Made by a program: the position numbers and the translations under genes. Under the pieces are notes generated by a model, which was given only the letters and a program-made list of their open reading frames with translations, had not been told where the DNA came from and made no database searches. From assembly GCA_015069565.1 (NCBI GenBank), contig SVIJ01000002.1:1-64000 (forward strand): DNA of 64,000 bases. The letters run 5' to 3'. Positions 24,663 through 34,533 of this stretch are shown here, piece by piece; within the stretch, counting starts at the first letter, position 1; each line of letters starts with the position of its first letter. Source of the stretch: Clostridiales bacterium. GTDB lineage: Bacteria > Bacillota > Clostridia > Christensenellales > Borkfalkiaceae.

Positions 24663-27128
24663 TTAGTTTGCATCAAAGTTCGTAGTATTCAAAATCTTCG
24701 TGCCGTCTTCCAAGCAGATTGCTAAAACGCACGCTTTATAGCCTTTTGCGTTCCAGTTGCAAAGTGCGATTTCCAAAGTGACCACCTGATCCTTAGCGTA
24801 ATTGCTCAACCAAGAGTAAGCTGAAACACCGCTTGCATACAGAGTAATGGTAGAGTTTTCACCTTGCAACACAACAGTGTTTTGACCTACCGAAACTTTA
24901 CAAGATACGATGTAGCCGTTGGTGGTATAGTCAGCAGTGACGTCTACAGATGCAAGCGAATCAATCGTTGATTCGGTGAACTTTGCGGTGCTGTAAGCGT
25001 GGTTGCCGTAGTTGTTTTGTAAAACGACTGCATTGTAAATATCTGATTGACCGAAGTCGGTTTTTGTTTCACTAAACTTTCTATTTCTAGTACCCTTGAT
25101 AATGATTTCATGCCCAATTTCAATATTTGCAACCATTGCTGCTTCCTGCAATCTAACGGCAATCATGCTGCCGTCTTCGCCAAAGAGGTAGAAGCCAGAT
25201 TTTTGGTTTACAACAGAGGGACCAACAATCCCCTTTACGGTGATTTCGGTGCCGAGAGCGGTGGTAATAGCTTCAGCAACGGTAATAGACGGAATTTCAG
25301 CAGCCTTTTCGTAAGTGATTGCAAGCACCTTGGTTGCACTAACGCCGTTTAAGGTAGCTGTAATCGTCACGTTTGCCGTGCCGCTATCGCTGCCTGTGTG
25401 CATTTTCAAAACACCTTCTTCTTCCGCAAAGTAGATTACGTCGGTGTTGTCGGAAGCGTAGCTAAGTGCAACCCCTTCAAAGCCCAAAAGGTCGGAAGAA
25501 ACGCTGGGAAGCACTTCCAAAGCGGGATCGGCGGTGTATTTGCTTTCGAACTGGTCTGCGGCGTAGTAGTCAATCGCAAACTGCGGAGCGTTCGCCTTAT
25601 CGAAGGTGAAGCCTTCGTCCAGTACTTTGAGTACCTTGAAACGCCAGTTGCAGCCCGAAGACGTGCTCTTTGCATTGATAACGGAAAGGTAAACGGTGCA
25701 AATCTTGCCGTCGAACGGTTCCAACCAAGCAAGGTCGTTGCCGTTTGCTTGCGTGTAAACGTAGCTGCCCGTCACGTTGTCCAAATCGTCAACGTAGTAG
25801 TTGATGAAACCGTTGCCGACCAACTTCTTCACAACCGCAGTCACCTTGAATACGGTGGTGGTGATGTCCGTCGTGAAAGGCGTGTTCATAACTGCCTTAA
25901 CAGTGGTTTCTTCCACCCAAGAATAATTGGGCTCCGTGTTGCCCTTATCGTTAGCCCAAAGCCAAGCGTTGGTGAGCTGGTTGCAGCCCTTGTAGCCGTA
26001 CTTTTCAGCGCTCGACTGTTCGGTATCCAAGATCCACCAGTCTTTTTCCGCAAGGATGGTGACGGTGTTGCCTTCCGCAACGTTTGCCGCGATATCGCCG
26101 TCGAAGACGTAGATAGAGTTGGTGTCGTCCACGAGATAGAAGCCGTTGGGGATCATGCCGCTTGCATACGTGATTTGCGCAACCACGCCGTCGACCTTGA
26201 TCTTCGTTCCCTTTTCCGCAAGACGAGCGTCCTGTACGCTCATTTCTTGGTAATCCGCGTCGCTTAAAGTGACGTTTTCAAAAGCGATCAATCTTGCGTT
26301 TTGTACTTCCGCGCTACCCTTGTAGTTGTTCAAGGTACAAGAGAGCAATACGTCCGCGCCCTTCAAAGGCTTGGTTTCCATAGCGGCATAGCCGATGCTG
26401 CCGTCTTCGCTGTACATGCCATATACCGAGATGGAGCCCGTTTCGTCCGAGATCCACATTGCGCCGTATTGCGGCTTGGTGACGGTGTCTACGGTTGCGT
26501 GAATGTAATATCTTTCCGTCGTTGCGCCGTCGGAAACTGCCGCGATCGCAAGCGCCTGTTCGATGGTGATAACTTGATAGCCTTCTGCAATCCCCGTACC
26601 CGCCGAAGGAGTCACGTCGATAGAAGGCGCAAGCTTGCCGTCTTCATACGCGAGAAGCGTAGGCTTATCAAACTCTACCGTTCCCTTGTAGTTCTTGATT
26701 GTACCTTGTACGGCGACGATATCGCCAATGCCGATTTTTGCGGTGTCCGCGCCCTTCAAATAGAAGCAATAGATGGGAGAATCTTCGTACCCTTCCACAG
26801 CGATGGTCACGCAGATATCTTCTTCGCCCGTATAGCCTTCGGACGAGATGATTTGACCCTTCAAGGTGTGCGTGCCTTCCAAGGTTGTACCCGTATCCAA
26901 AGCGAATGCCGCAGGGATAACGACGGACGCGTCACTAAACTCGATACCGTCGAATACGGACGGCGCGGGCGGCGTGTCGGGCGTGCTGTCGTCGGGCGTG
27001 CTATCGGGAGTGGAATCCGAGATAGTGCTGTCGGGAGTGGAACTGTCAGGGGTCTTATCACAAGCCGCAACGCCGCCGATTACGGACAGCGCAAGCAAGG
27101 ACAAGAGAAGCGCTTTGAGTTTCTTCAT
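24663..27128 (-). CDS. Secreted multidomain lipoprotein with repeated OB-fold-like domains
   Basis: Lipobox GGVAAC; STPDSTPDD linker; repeated GxxTLKGQIISSEGYTGEEDICVTIAVEGY..VQGTIKNYKGTVEF units. Confidence 0.7.
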   Translation of the reverse strand: MKKLKALLLSLLALSVIGGVAACDKTPDSSTPDSTISDSTPDSTPDDSTPDTPPAPSVFDGIEFSDASVVIPAAFALDTGTTLEGTHTLKGQIISSEGYTGEEDICVTIAVEGYEDSPIYCFYLKGADTAKIGIGDIVAVQGTIKNYKGTVEFDKPTLLAYEDGKLAPSIDVTPSAGTGIAEGYQVITIEQALAIAAVSDGATTERYYIHATVDTVTKPQYGAMWISDETGSISVYGMYSEDGSIGYAAMETKPLKGADVLLSCTLNNYKGSAEVQNARLIAFENVTLSDADYQEMSVQDARLAEKGTKIKVDGVVAQITYASGMIPNGFYLVDDTNSIYVFDGDIAANVAEGNTVTILAEKDWWILDTEQSSAEKYGYKGCNQLTNAWLWANDKGNTEPNYSWVEETTVKAVMNTPFTTDITTTVFKVTAVVKKLVGNGFINYYVDDLDNVTGSYVYTQANGNDLAWLEPFDGKICTVYLSVINAKSTSSGCNWRFKVLKVLDEGFTFDKANAPQFAIDYYAADQFESKYTADPALEVLPSVSSDLLGFEGVALSYASDNTDVIYFAEEEGVLKMHTGSDSGTANVTITATLNGVSATKVLAITYEKAAEIPSITVAEAITTALGTEITVKGIVGPSVVNQKSGFYLFGEDGSMIAVRLQEAAMVANIEIGHEIIIKGTRNRKFSETKTDFGQSDIYNAVVLQNNYGNHAYSTAKFTESTIDSLASVDVTADYTTNGYIVSCKVSVGQNTVVLQGENSTITLYASGVSAYSWLSNYAKDQVVTLEIALCNWNAKGYKACVLAICLEDGTKILNTTNFDAN

Positions 27129-27313
27129 GTTCTTTCCTTCCTTTGGTAATTTTTTAGGGGGCAACCAACCGTCGCTGGCTACCATTTTATTATAGTATAT
27201 TTTGACGAAAAAGTAAAATGAATAGCGTAATATTTTTTTATGATTTTGCGTGCGCGTGAGAAGCGGCTAAAAAACAACCGACGGATTTTTTTCCGTCGGT
27301 TGCAAAAACGCCG

Positions 27314-28429
27314 TTATTTAAGTTTCAAGATTTCTATGAGCTTGTTATACGCTTCGTCGTAGTAGTTAAAATTGATCACGTAATCGCAAAGGGAGCGGTT
27401 TCTCTCGCAAAAATCCAAGCCCATAATACGGTTTGCCTTGTCTTTAATGGACGAGTTTTTCTTCAAAATCGTTTCGATAATCGCCTTCTTTTGGCGGCTG
27501 ACGTAGATGGTCGTCACGTTGTTGAAGTGGGTCTTCAAGGACATCGCGCCGCAAATATCCATGGTCGTGATTACGTGCTTTCCGCTTTGCAAAATCTTCT
27601 CTACGTCCGATTTCACCGAGCCGTACCCATGTCCTGCGTACATCGTGGACTGGAACATTTCCCCGCTTTCCACCATTTCGCGGAACTTCTCTACGGAAAC
27701 GTAGTGATACCATTCGTTGTCTTCGGTGGCGGTGGGGTCTTTCGTCGTGTAGCTGATCGGCTTTTCAAACTGCGGATAGTTATTGAGAATCCGCGTTGCC
27801 AGCTTGGATTTACCGCAGCCCGACGGCCCGACCAAAACCACGATGCTCGGCTCGCTTAAAATGGGTGCGACGTCCTGCTTTGCGTAGCTTTGCGCGATTA
27901 CGTCAACCACCTTTAAGAACTCGTCGTAGGTATTGACGGCAAGCATCCCCGTCGATTCCTGATTCCACGGCCGACGCATCAAGATGGGGTACTGCGCGTT
28001 GGAGTTTAAGACGTTATGAAGCGCGTCGTCGAACAAAATATCCGTTGTGATCTTATCCTTGCGCGCGCCCATATAGATATGGTCGGCAGGGATCTGGGGA
28101 AATTCTTCGCGAATACGCTTTGCGCGGATGCCCATAAACTCGGGGGGGACGGCGGTGGAAATGAAAATTTCCGCCTTTTTAGAGAGCTTGCTGACAAACT
28201 CCTTTGCCCCTTCCAAAACGGGCATGGTTTCGTAGAATTCCGCTTTGCCGAAAAACTCGTGGACGATATCCACGCGCGTGCCAAGCTTCCCCCAGCCGCT
28301 TGCTTCGTAAATGGTGATGGGGGGATCGTAGTTGTATTTTTGGTTTGCGAGCTCAATGGCGTACTCGGTACAGGACATGAGCAGGTCGTCGACGTCGAGC
28401 GCGACGGAAAGTCTAAAATTTCTATTCAT
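27314..28429 (-). CDS. HAD-like 5' nucleotidase domain fused to guanylate kinase domain
   Basis: N-term SVALDVDDLLMSCTEYA and FDDALHNV; C-term VVLVGPSGCGKSKLATRIL, SYTTKDPTATEDNEWYHYVS. Confidence 0.78.
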   Translation of the reverse strand: MNRNFRLSVALDVDDLLMSCTEYAIELANQKYNYDPPITIYEASGWGKLGTRVDIVHEFFGKAEFYETMPVLEGAKEFVSKLSKKAEIFISTAVPPEFMGIRAKRIREEFPQIPADHIYMGARKDKITTDILFDDALHNVLNSNAQYPILMRRPWNQESTGMLAVNTYDEFLKVVDVIAQSYAKQDVAPILSEPSIVVLVGPSGCGKSKLATRILNNYPQFEKPISYTTKDPTATEDNEWYHYVSVEKFREMVESGEMFQSTMYAGHGYGSVKSDVEKILQSGKHVITTMDICGAMSLKTHFNNVTTIYVSRQKKAIIETILKKNSSIKDKANRIMGLDFCERNRSLCDYVINFNYYDEAYNKLIEILKLK

Positions 28430-28452
28430 AATTTCTCCTTTTTGCCTACAAA

Positions 28453-28551
28453 ATGCGGCGCAATACTTCGTCGCGCTTGCGTTTTCCCTTGCTCGTGTAC
28501 GTCTTGTACACTCCCGTCGGGGAAGCCGCGCGCTTCTTGTCTTGCTTGCAT
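28453..28551. repeat. Family B structured repeat copy
   Basis: ATGCGGCGCAATACTTCG...GTGTAC-GTCTT-GTACAC...CTTGTCTTGCTTGCAT; near identical to 50663-50761. Confidence 0.85.
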
Positions 28552-28774
28552 TTTCCAACGGCAAAATATCTAAAACACGGTGCTGATTTTCTCCGCGTGT
28601 CAATCTATTTTGTTTTTTTATTATACCGCATAATACGTAAAAAATCAATACTTTTTGAAAAATTTTTGCATTTGGGGTTGATTTCTTGAAAAATGTATGT
28701 TATAATAACTTGGACTTCGGGATAAATATTATCTGCGTTCCAACCAAGGAACGCTATTTTTATGGGGGTAAAGT

Positions 28775-30151
28775 ATGGATAAGCAATACGACGTAATCAT
28801 CATCGGCGCGGGCCCTGGGGGGATTTTTTCCGCGTACGAGCTGATGAAAAAAGCACCTTCTTTGAAGGTGGCGGTCTTTGAAACGGGGAACGAGCTGAAA
28901 AAACGCCGTTGTCCCATCGACGGTGACAAGGTCAAGAGCTGTATCGGCTGCAAGAGCTGTTCGATTATGAGCGGCTTTGGCGGCGCGGGCGCGTTCTCGG
29001 ACGGTAAGTACAACATCACCAACGATTTCGGCGGCACGCTCTATGAGTATATCGGCAAGAAAAAGGCGCTTGAACTCATGGGCTACGTCGACGATATCAA
29101 TATGCGCTACGGCGGCGAAGGCACGAAGATGTACACGACGGCAGGCAGCAAGTTCAAGAAAATCTGCATGCAAAACGGCTTACACCTTTTGGATGCGTCG
29201 GTACGCCACTTGGGTACGGACAAGAACTATATCGTACTCGAAAATATGTATGCCGAGCTTAAAAAGCACGTAGATTTCTTCTTCAACACCCCCGTTCTTT
29301 CGTTGGACGCGCAAGACGGCGGCTATAAAATCACGACGAAGAAAGGGGAGTTTGTTTGCGAAAAGTGTATCGTATCCGTAGGCCGTAGCGGCAGTAAATG
29401 GATGGAGCAGGTATGCAAGCATTTGGAAATTCCCACAAAATCCAACCGTGTGGACATCGGTGTGAGAGTGGAAATTCCTGCGGAAATTTTCTCTCATTTG
29501 ACGGACGACCTATACGAAAGCAAGATTGTCTATCGCACCCAGCAATATGGGGATAGAGTGCGTACCTTCTGTATGAACCCGAAGGGTGCGGTGGTCAGCG
29601 AAAACACAAACGGAATCATCACCGTCAACGGTCACAGCTACGAAGACCCTGCCAAGCAGACGGGCAACACGAACTTTGCTTTGCTCGTTTCCAAGCATTT
29701 TTCCGAGCCGTTCAAGGATTCCAACGGCTACGGCGAGAGCATCGCAAGGCTGAGCAATATGCTCGGCGGCGGCGTAATCGTACAGCGCTTTGGGGATTTG
29801 ATTCGCGGCAAGAGAAGTACCCCTTCGCGTATCGAAGAATCTTTCACCGTTCCCACCCTTTCGGCAACGCCAGGGGATTTGAGCTTGGTTTTGCCCAAGC
29901 GCATCTTGGACGGCATCATCGAGATGATTTACGCGCTCGATAAGATTGCGCCCGGTACGGCGAACGACGACACCCTTTTGTACGGCGTGGAAGTCAAGTT
30001 CTATAACATGGAAGTGGAAGTCAACGAGCGTTTGGAAAGCCGCTACGAAGGCTTGTACATCATCGGTGACGGCAGTGGTATCACCCATTCCCTTTCGCAC
30101 GCGTCGGCAAGCGGCGTTTTGGTGGCAAGAGAGATTGCGGAAAACGTGTAA
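28775..30151 (+). CDS. FAD-dependent NAD(P)-type dehydrogenase/oxidoreductase
   Basis: YDVIIIGAGPGGIFSAYELMKK, IIGDGSGITHSLSHASASGVLVAREI. Confidence 0.82.
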   Translation: MDKQYDVIIIGAGPGGIFSAYELMKKAPSLKVAVFETGNELKKRRCPIDGDKVKSCIGCKSCSIMSGFGGAGAFSDGKYNITNDFGGTLYEYIGKKKALELMGYVDDINMRYGGEGTKMYTTAGSKFKKICMQNGLHLLDASVRHLGTDKNYIVLENMYAELKKHVDFFFNTPVLSLDAQDGGYKITTKKGEFVCEKCIVSVGRSGSKWMEQVCKHLEIPTKSNRVDIGVRVEIPAEIFSHLTDDLYESKIVYRTQQYGDRVRTFCMNPKGAVVSENTNGIITVNGHSYEDPAKQTGNTNFALLVSKHFSEPFKDSNGYGESIARLSNMLGGGVIVQRFGDLIRGKRSTPSRIEESFTVPTLSATPGDLSLVLPKRILDGIIEMIYALDKIAPGTANDDTLLYGVEVKFYNMEVEVNERLESRYEGLYIIGDGSGITHSLSHASASGVLVAREIAENV

Positions 30152-30156
30152 AAAGA

Positions 30157-30218
30157 GTGAATGGAACGCTGTGCGTTTGCAAAACGCAATTCACGATTGC
30201 CGTAGGCAATCAATTCAC
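30157..30218. repeat. Family A repeat, short copy
   Basis: gtgaatg...GCGTTTGCAAAACGC-AATTCAC-GATTGCCGTAGGCAATC-AATTCAC. Confidence 0.8.
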
Positions 30219-30267
30219 ATATAAAAAAGGAAGGTCCAAAGACCTTCCTTTTTTGTTTTACTTTCGC

Positions 30268-31329
30268 TTATTGTCTGATGGTGAACTGATAAATCTTTTC
30301 CATCAAGCCGTCGGGAATTTCATCCCGCAGGCTGCCGAGCTTGACGAAGATTTGACGGAAGAACAGCTTGTTCTCACCGCCGATTTCGTATTCGGGGAGC
30401 TGAACGTCTAAATCCTTAGAGAGTAGCTGCAAGAACTGTTCTTTTTCTTGCTCGGAAAGAGTGGAAAGAAAGGCGTCTTCTTTGCCTTCGTCTTTCGTTG
30501 CGTTGTCTTCCGCTTCTGCGACGGCAACCGCCGCTACGGGCGTGCAGGTAGGCGCATCTTCCGCCTTTGCCGTTCTTTTCTTCTTGCCTGCAATCAAGCC
30601 GTAAATCGCGTAGAAGGCGAGTATATAGACGAAGAACAAGCCTACGACGATCAAGGGATAGAACACGGGATGACCGTTTACGAGATTGAAGAAAATGTCG
30701 TAAGGCGTGCCGTCGCCGCGCATCAGGAACATATAGTTATAATCCAGCGTGACGTTTGCAACGTACGCCAAGACGCAAAAGCTCGTCAAAATGCCCAAGC
30801 AAATAAGAATATTTCCCTTCTTCATGCTTGCCATACCCGAGAAAAGAATGTACAGGGATGCAAAGCCCGAGATGGAGTGGGTGATGCCCGAAACGATATT
30901 CGGCCACGAAAGAACGGGATAAGCGCTGTAATTTTGCGCCGCGCCGTAAGTTCCCATCACCGCGCCCAAAATCCCGAAAATGAGCACGAAATCTAAGGAT
31001 GCGTTTTTCAGCTTTCCTTTGGAGAATGCCGCAAGGGGAATGGCAATCAGTTGGATACTGCACAGGAACAAGGGGAGCATTCTACGCAAGGGCTCAATCG
31101 AGCCTTCCAAGCTGCATCCGATGATGATTTTTGCCAGCTCAAAGCCGTCGATGAGAATCGCCGCCCAAATCATCACGCGGTTTTTTGCCTTGTATTCTTG
31201 GTTTTTGTACCGTTTTCCAAGGAAGATTGCAGCCAAAACCATAATCACCATCAGGGTGGTGACAAACGTCAAATGTTGCCAGGAGTACGCGCCCTGCGCT
31301 TCGCCTGAGCCGCTTAAAAACTCTTTCAT
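30268..31329 (-). CDS. Polytopic membrane protein resembling TIGR02206/YwaF, with a C-terminal tail domain
   Basis: Multiple TM segments, C-term PEYEIGGENKLFFRQIFVKLGSLRDEIPDGLMEKIYQFTIRQ. Confidence 0.65.
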   Translation of the reverse strand: MKEFLSGSGEAQGAYSWQHLTFVTTLMVIMVLAAIFLGKRYKNQEYKAKNRVMIWAAILIDGFELAKIIIGCSLEGSIEPLRRMLPLFLCSIQLIAIPLAAFSKGKLKNASLDFVLIFGILGAVMGTYGAAQNYSAYPVLSWPNIVSGITHSISGFASLYILFSGMASMKKGNILICLGILTSFCVLAYVANVTLDYNYMFLMRGDGTPYDIFFNLVNGHPVFYPLIVVGLFFVYILAFYAIYGLIAGKKKRTAKAEDAPTCTPVAAVAVAEAEDNATKDEGKEDAFLSTLSEQEKEQFLQLLSKDLDVQLPEYEIGGENKLFFRQIFVKLGSLRDEIPDGLMEKIYQFTIRQ

Positions 31330-31461
31330 AACCAACCGCCTTTGTCGAAAATTGTCGAACCTTATTCCCATTGTAGCAAATCCCCACGGCTTTGTCAAGA
31401 GATAGGCATAACGTAGATGAGTGATTTCTCTTTCCGCAATACGAAAAGTCCGCGCCGCACC

Positions 31462-31681
31462 GTAGGGCGGGGGCTTGCTCCCGCCGTGAACGATAGTTGT
31501 CCTTACGGACAAGCGCGATTACGCTTATGGCGTAGCGATATGTTTGCTGTTGGCAAACGTTGTGGGGGAATTTATAATAATTCCATAACGCAAGGCAACG
31601 CCTTGCAATGCACGACGGCACAGCCGTCAATTCACGCGTTTGTAAAACGCAATTCACGATTGCCTACGGCAATCCATTCAC
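31462..31681. repeat. Composite repeat: GTAG-headed REP-like element followed by family A copy
   Basis: GTAGGGCGGGGGCTTGCTCCCGCC then TTGTCC-TTAC-GGACAA, then family A units to AATTCAC at 31681. Confidence 0.75.
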
Positions 31682-31730
31682 ATATAAAAAAGGAAGGTCC
31701 GAAGACCTTCCTTTTTTGTTTTACTTTCGC

Positions 31731-33119
31731 TTATTGTCTGATGGTGAACTGATAAATCTTTTCCATCAAGCCGTCGGGGATTCTTGCGCGCAAGCTACCG
31801 AGATTTACGAAAATCTTACGGAAGAATACCTTGTTGTCGCCGCCGATCTTGTATTCGGGGATTTCAGGCAGCTTGTTTTCCGAGCGGAGCAAGAAGATTT
31901 GCGTAAACTGCGTTCTTTCTTCTGCCGTAAGGGTTGCGATGAACGCGTCGAATTCGCTGCCGTAAGCGTCGCTGTCTACGGGAGCTTCTTCTGCTACGGG
32001 TTCTTCTGCAACAGCTTCTTCTACGGGAGCTTCTTCAACGACTTCTTCCACAGGCGCTTCTTCAACGACTTCTTCTACGGGAGCTTCTTCCACAGCTTCC
32101 GCTTCAGCCGCTTTCTTTGCTTTCTTCGCCTTCTTACGTCTTACGCTGACGATCGTGGATTCCAAAATGAGCATCAAAAGTGCAGCGCCAGCCGCGATGA
32201 TGCCGTAGATAAGGAAACCTGCAAGCGCTTCCACAAGGAAGGAAAGCACGATGATGCCTGCGCCAAGCAGGAGCATGATAACGCAACGGATAACGTCCGC
32301 GCCGTATACTTTCTTTGCGGAGATGCCAGCGAATGCGAGCATAACGAACAGAGCATAAGCGCAAACCACGCCAAGCGCAATCCACTTATAGAGAGCGTTT
32401 TCAGCGAACAAGCCTTGAACTGCCGTGTTTTCTACGGAAATAGCGTAGATAACGACGCCTGCGGATGCAACCGTAAGCAAGAAGATAAGCAAGCCTACGA
32501 AAGCACGAGCGCCCGACTTGATTGCGGACATGATTACGTAAAGCACCAAGGTGAACGCCGCGATGCCAAGGATTACGTAGTCAAGCGTAGCCATGATGTC
32601 CTGACCGTAGTATGCGTAGGGCAAAAGCAAGGACAGCGCGTAGCCAGTGTAAACGCCGAATTCAACGTAGATGATGAATCTTGCGATAGAAGGAGCAGCC
32701 TTACCGCAGAAGAGTGCGATAATGGATGCAAGCAAGCAAACCACCATGGAAACGGGCACGAGATAGAGCATTACGCTTGCCGAAATACCCAGGATACTGG
32801 TGTTGGTGGTCATCAAAGGAACTACGCCAAACAGCTTGGAAACTGCATAGCCGTCTTCGGTGAACATCTTGATGAACATATCAAGGAGCTTATTGTTTTC
32901 AACAATAAAAGCGCCTTCCTTGTACGCCAAGGTCTTCATTTCCAAGAAATAGAACACTGCGATCGGCGCGATTGCAAGGAGCAAAGCGAGCAAACGATAG
33001 AAGATGTTCTTTTTCTTCTTGGGAGCTGCGGGAGCTTCGGAAACTTCGGGAGCGGCGATGAATTCAGTCAATTCTTCGTTGGTCGCTTCGAGTTCTGCAA
33101 CGGGAGTTTTGGTACTCAT
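31731..33119 (-). CDS. Polytopic membrane protein with acidic EEAPVEE repeats and the same C-terminal tail
   Basis: Repeated EEAPVEEVVEEAPVEE followed by PEYKIGGDNKVFFRKIFVNLGSLRARIPDGLMEKIYQFTIRQ. Confidence 0.65.
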   Translation of the reverse strand: MSTKTPVAELEATNEELTEFIAAPEVSEAPAAPKKKKNIFYRLLALLLAIAPIAVFYFLEMKTLAYKEGAFIVENNKLLDMFIKMFTEDGYAVSKLFGVVPLMTTNTSILGISASVMLYLVPVSMVVCLLASIIALFCGKAAPSIARFIIYVEFGVYTGYALSLLLPYAYYGQDIMATLDYVILGIAAFTLVLYVIMSAIKSGARAFVGLLIFLLTVASAGVVIYAISVENTAVQGLFAENALYKWIALGVVCAYALFVMLAFAGISAKKVYGADVIRCVIMLLLGAGIIVLSFLVEALAGFLIYGIIAAGAALLMLILESTIVSVRRKKAKKAKKAAEAEAVEEAPVEEVVEEAPVEEVVEEAPVEEAVAEEPVAEEAPVDSDAYGSEFDAFIATLTAEERTQFTQIFLLRSENKLPEIPEYKIGGDNKVFFRKIFVNLGSLRARIPDGLMEKIYQFTIRQ

Positions 33120-33425
33120 AAATATACTCTCCTTTTTCAAATTACAAAATAGTTTTTCAAAATAGTAGGCGCATATTTTTTGTTGCGTATGGACGGGAAA
33201 ACCGCCAAGGCGCACGTATGTATAGGCGCAAAATACTATTAGTTAATTTATTATAACACTTTTATTTTATGATGTCAATAGACCATTTACTTTTTTTTCG
33301 AAAAAATCGCACAAAAAAAGCAAAAAAATCTTGATAAAATTGCACTTTTGCGTAAAACCCCTTGAAAAAAAAGAAAAAATGCGGTATAATGATGCAAAGA
33401 GATTTGAGAAAGGATTGTAGCAAGC

Positions 33426-34421
33426 ATGACGGAAAAAATCACGGCGGAAATAAAAGCCCGCTTTTACGTGGACGCGACGGTGGAAAAACGCGCGAAGGAG
33501 CACGCAAAAGCGGATGAAAAATGGTGGACGGAAGGGGATAGCGTATGCTTCCGCTTTCCCTATAAGGGAAGCGAGTATGTCGGCACGCTGGCAGGCGCGA
33601 CGGAAGGCAATCGCAGTATCGCGGCTTTGCTTGTCAGCTATTTTGAAACGGAAGACGACCGTCAATCCGAGCTTTCCAAAAACGACGGCTGGCGGAAGGT
33701 GTTGCTCGGGGAAGGTACGGTGCGGACGGTATTCCGCTTTTTAGCAAAGCATTCCATTAAGAATTGCCCCTGCTTCGTCTTGGCGATCCGCGTTCCTAAG
33801 CTTTTGGAAAGGGCTATGGAAACGCTGACGCAGTATTCGGACGTATCTTCGGATGCGGTGGTGCGGATGGACGAGCAGACGGTGGCGCTCGTGCGCTTTT
33901 CGCAGGTGGACGAGAGTGAAGAATACCAGTCTTCCTTTGAGTTTGGCGAATTCGTGGCGCAGTTTTTGAAAGAAGAGCTGGGGCTGGACGCAACCGTGGG
34001 CGTAGGCTCGACGGTGAAGGAAGTCAAGGACGCGTCTATCTCTTACGCGCAAGCGTATAACGCTTTGCGTTATGCCGACACCTTCGCGGCGCGCGGCAGG
34101 GTACATTCCTATCGCGAGTTCGTGCTCGTGAAGATGGTGGAAGAGCTGTCGGCAATCAAGCAGGAAGAATACCGTGGGGAGCTGATGGACGCTTCCGCGC
34201 AGGAAGTGTTTGAAGACGAAGAGCTGCTTGCCACGGCGGAAGAGTTTTTGCTCTCCGATTTGAACGTCAGCGAAACGTCCCGAAACCTGTATATGCACCG
34301 CAATACCCTTTCTTATCGGCTAGATAAAATCGAGAAGGCGACGGGGCTGAACATTCGGCATTTCTCGGACGCGGTTTCCTTCCGATTGCTGTCCGTCTTG
34401 TACAAGATTTTGTATAAATAA
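33426..34421 (+). CDS. PucR/CdaR-type regulator with C-terminal HTH
   Basis: C-term LLSDLNVSETSRNLYMHRNTLSYRLDKIEKATGLNIRHFSDAVSFRL. Confidence 0.75.
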   Translation: MTEKITAEIKARFYVDATVEKRAKEHAKADEKWWTEGDSVCFRFPYKGSEYVGTLAGATEGNRSIAALLVSYFETEDDRQSELSKNDGWRKVLLGEGTVRTVFRFLAKHSIKNCPCFVLAIRVPKLLERAMETLTQYSDVSSDAVVRMDEQTVALVRFSQVDESEEYQSSFEFGEFVAQFLKEELGLDATVGVGSTVKEVKDASISYAQAYNALRYADTFAARGRVHSYREFVLVKMVEELSAIKQEEYRGELMDASAQEVFEDEELLATAEEFLLSDLNVSETSRNLYMHRNTLSYRLDKIEKATGLNIRHFSDAVSFRLLSVLYKILYK

Positions 34422-34448
34422 GCCTAAAAAACAACCAAAAAAACGGCA

Positions 34449-34486
34449 AAAAACAGCGAAAAAAGTGCATTTTTTCGCTGTTTTTT
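34449..34486 (+). terminator. Strong rho-independent terminator
   Basis: AACAGCGAAAAAA-loop-TTTTTTCGCTGTTTTTT. Confidence 0.85.
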
Positions 34487-34533
34487 CACATAGTTTTCGC
34501 ATGATTATCACATTTTATGGCTATAATAAAACC

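Noticed and set aside
28453-28689. Plus-strand ORFs MRRNTSSRLRFPLLVYVLYTP... at 28453 and 50663 as a conserved small protein
   Set aside because: Conservation follows the family B hairpin structure, the divergent copies do not preserve the reading frame, and no RBS is evident.
28735-28761. GCGTTCC-AACCAA-GGAACGC hairpin with T run before the FAD oxidoreductase as a riboswitch
   Set aside because: Only a short attenuator-like hairpin; no recognisable aptamer in the ~60-nt leader.
31608-33152. 514-aa plus-strand ORF with FFYGSFF repeats
   Set aside because: Repeats are the reverse complement of the EEAPVEE coding repeat in the minus-strand membrane protein; it also runs through a family A repeat.
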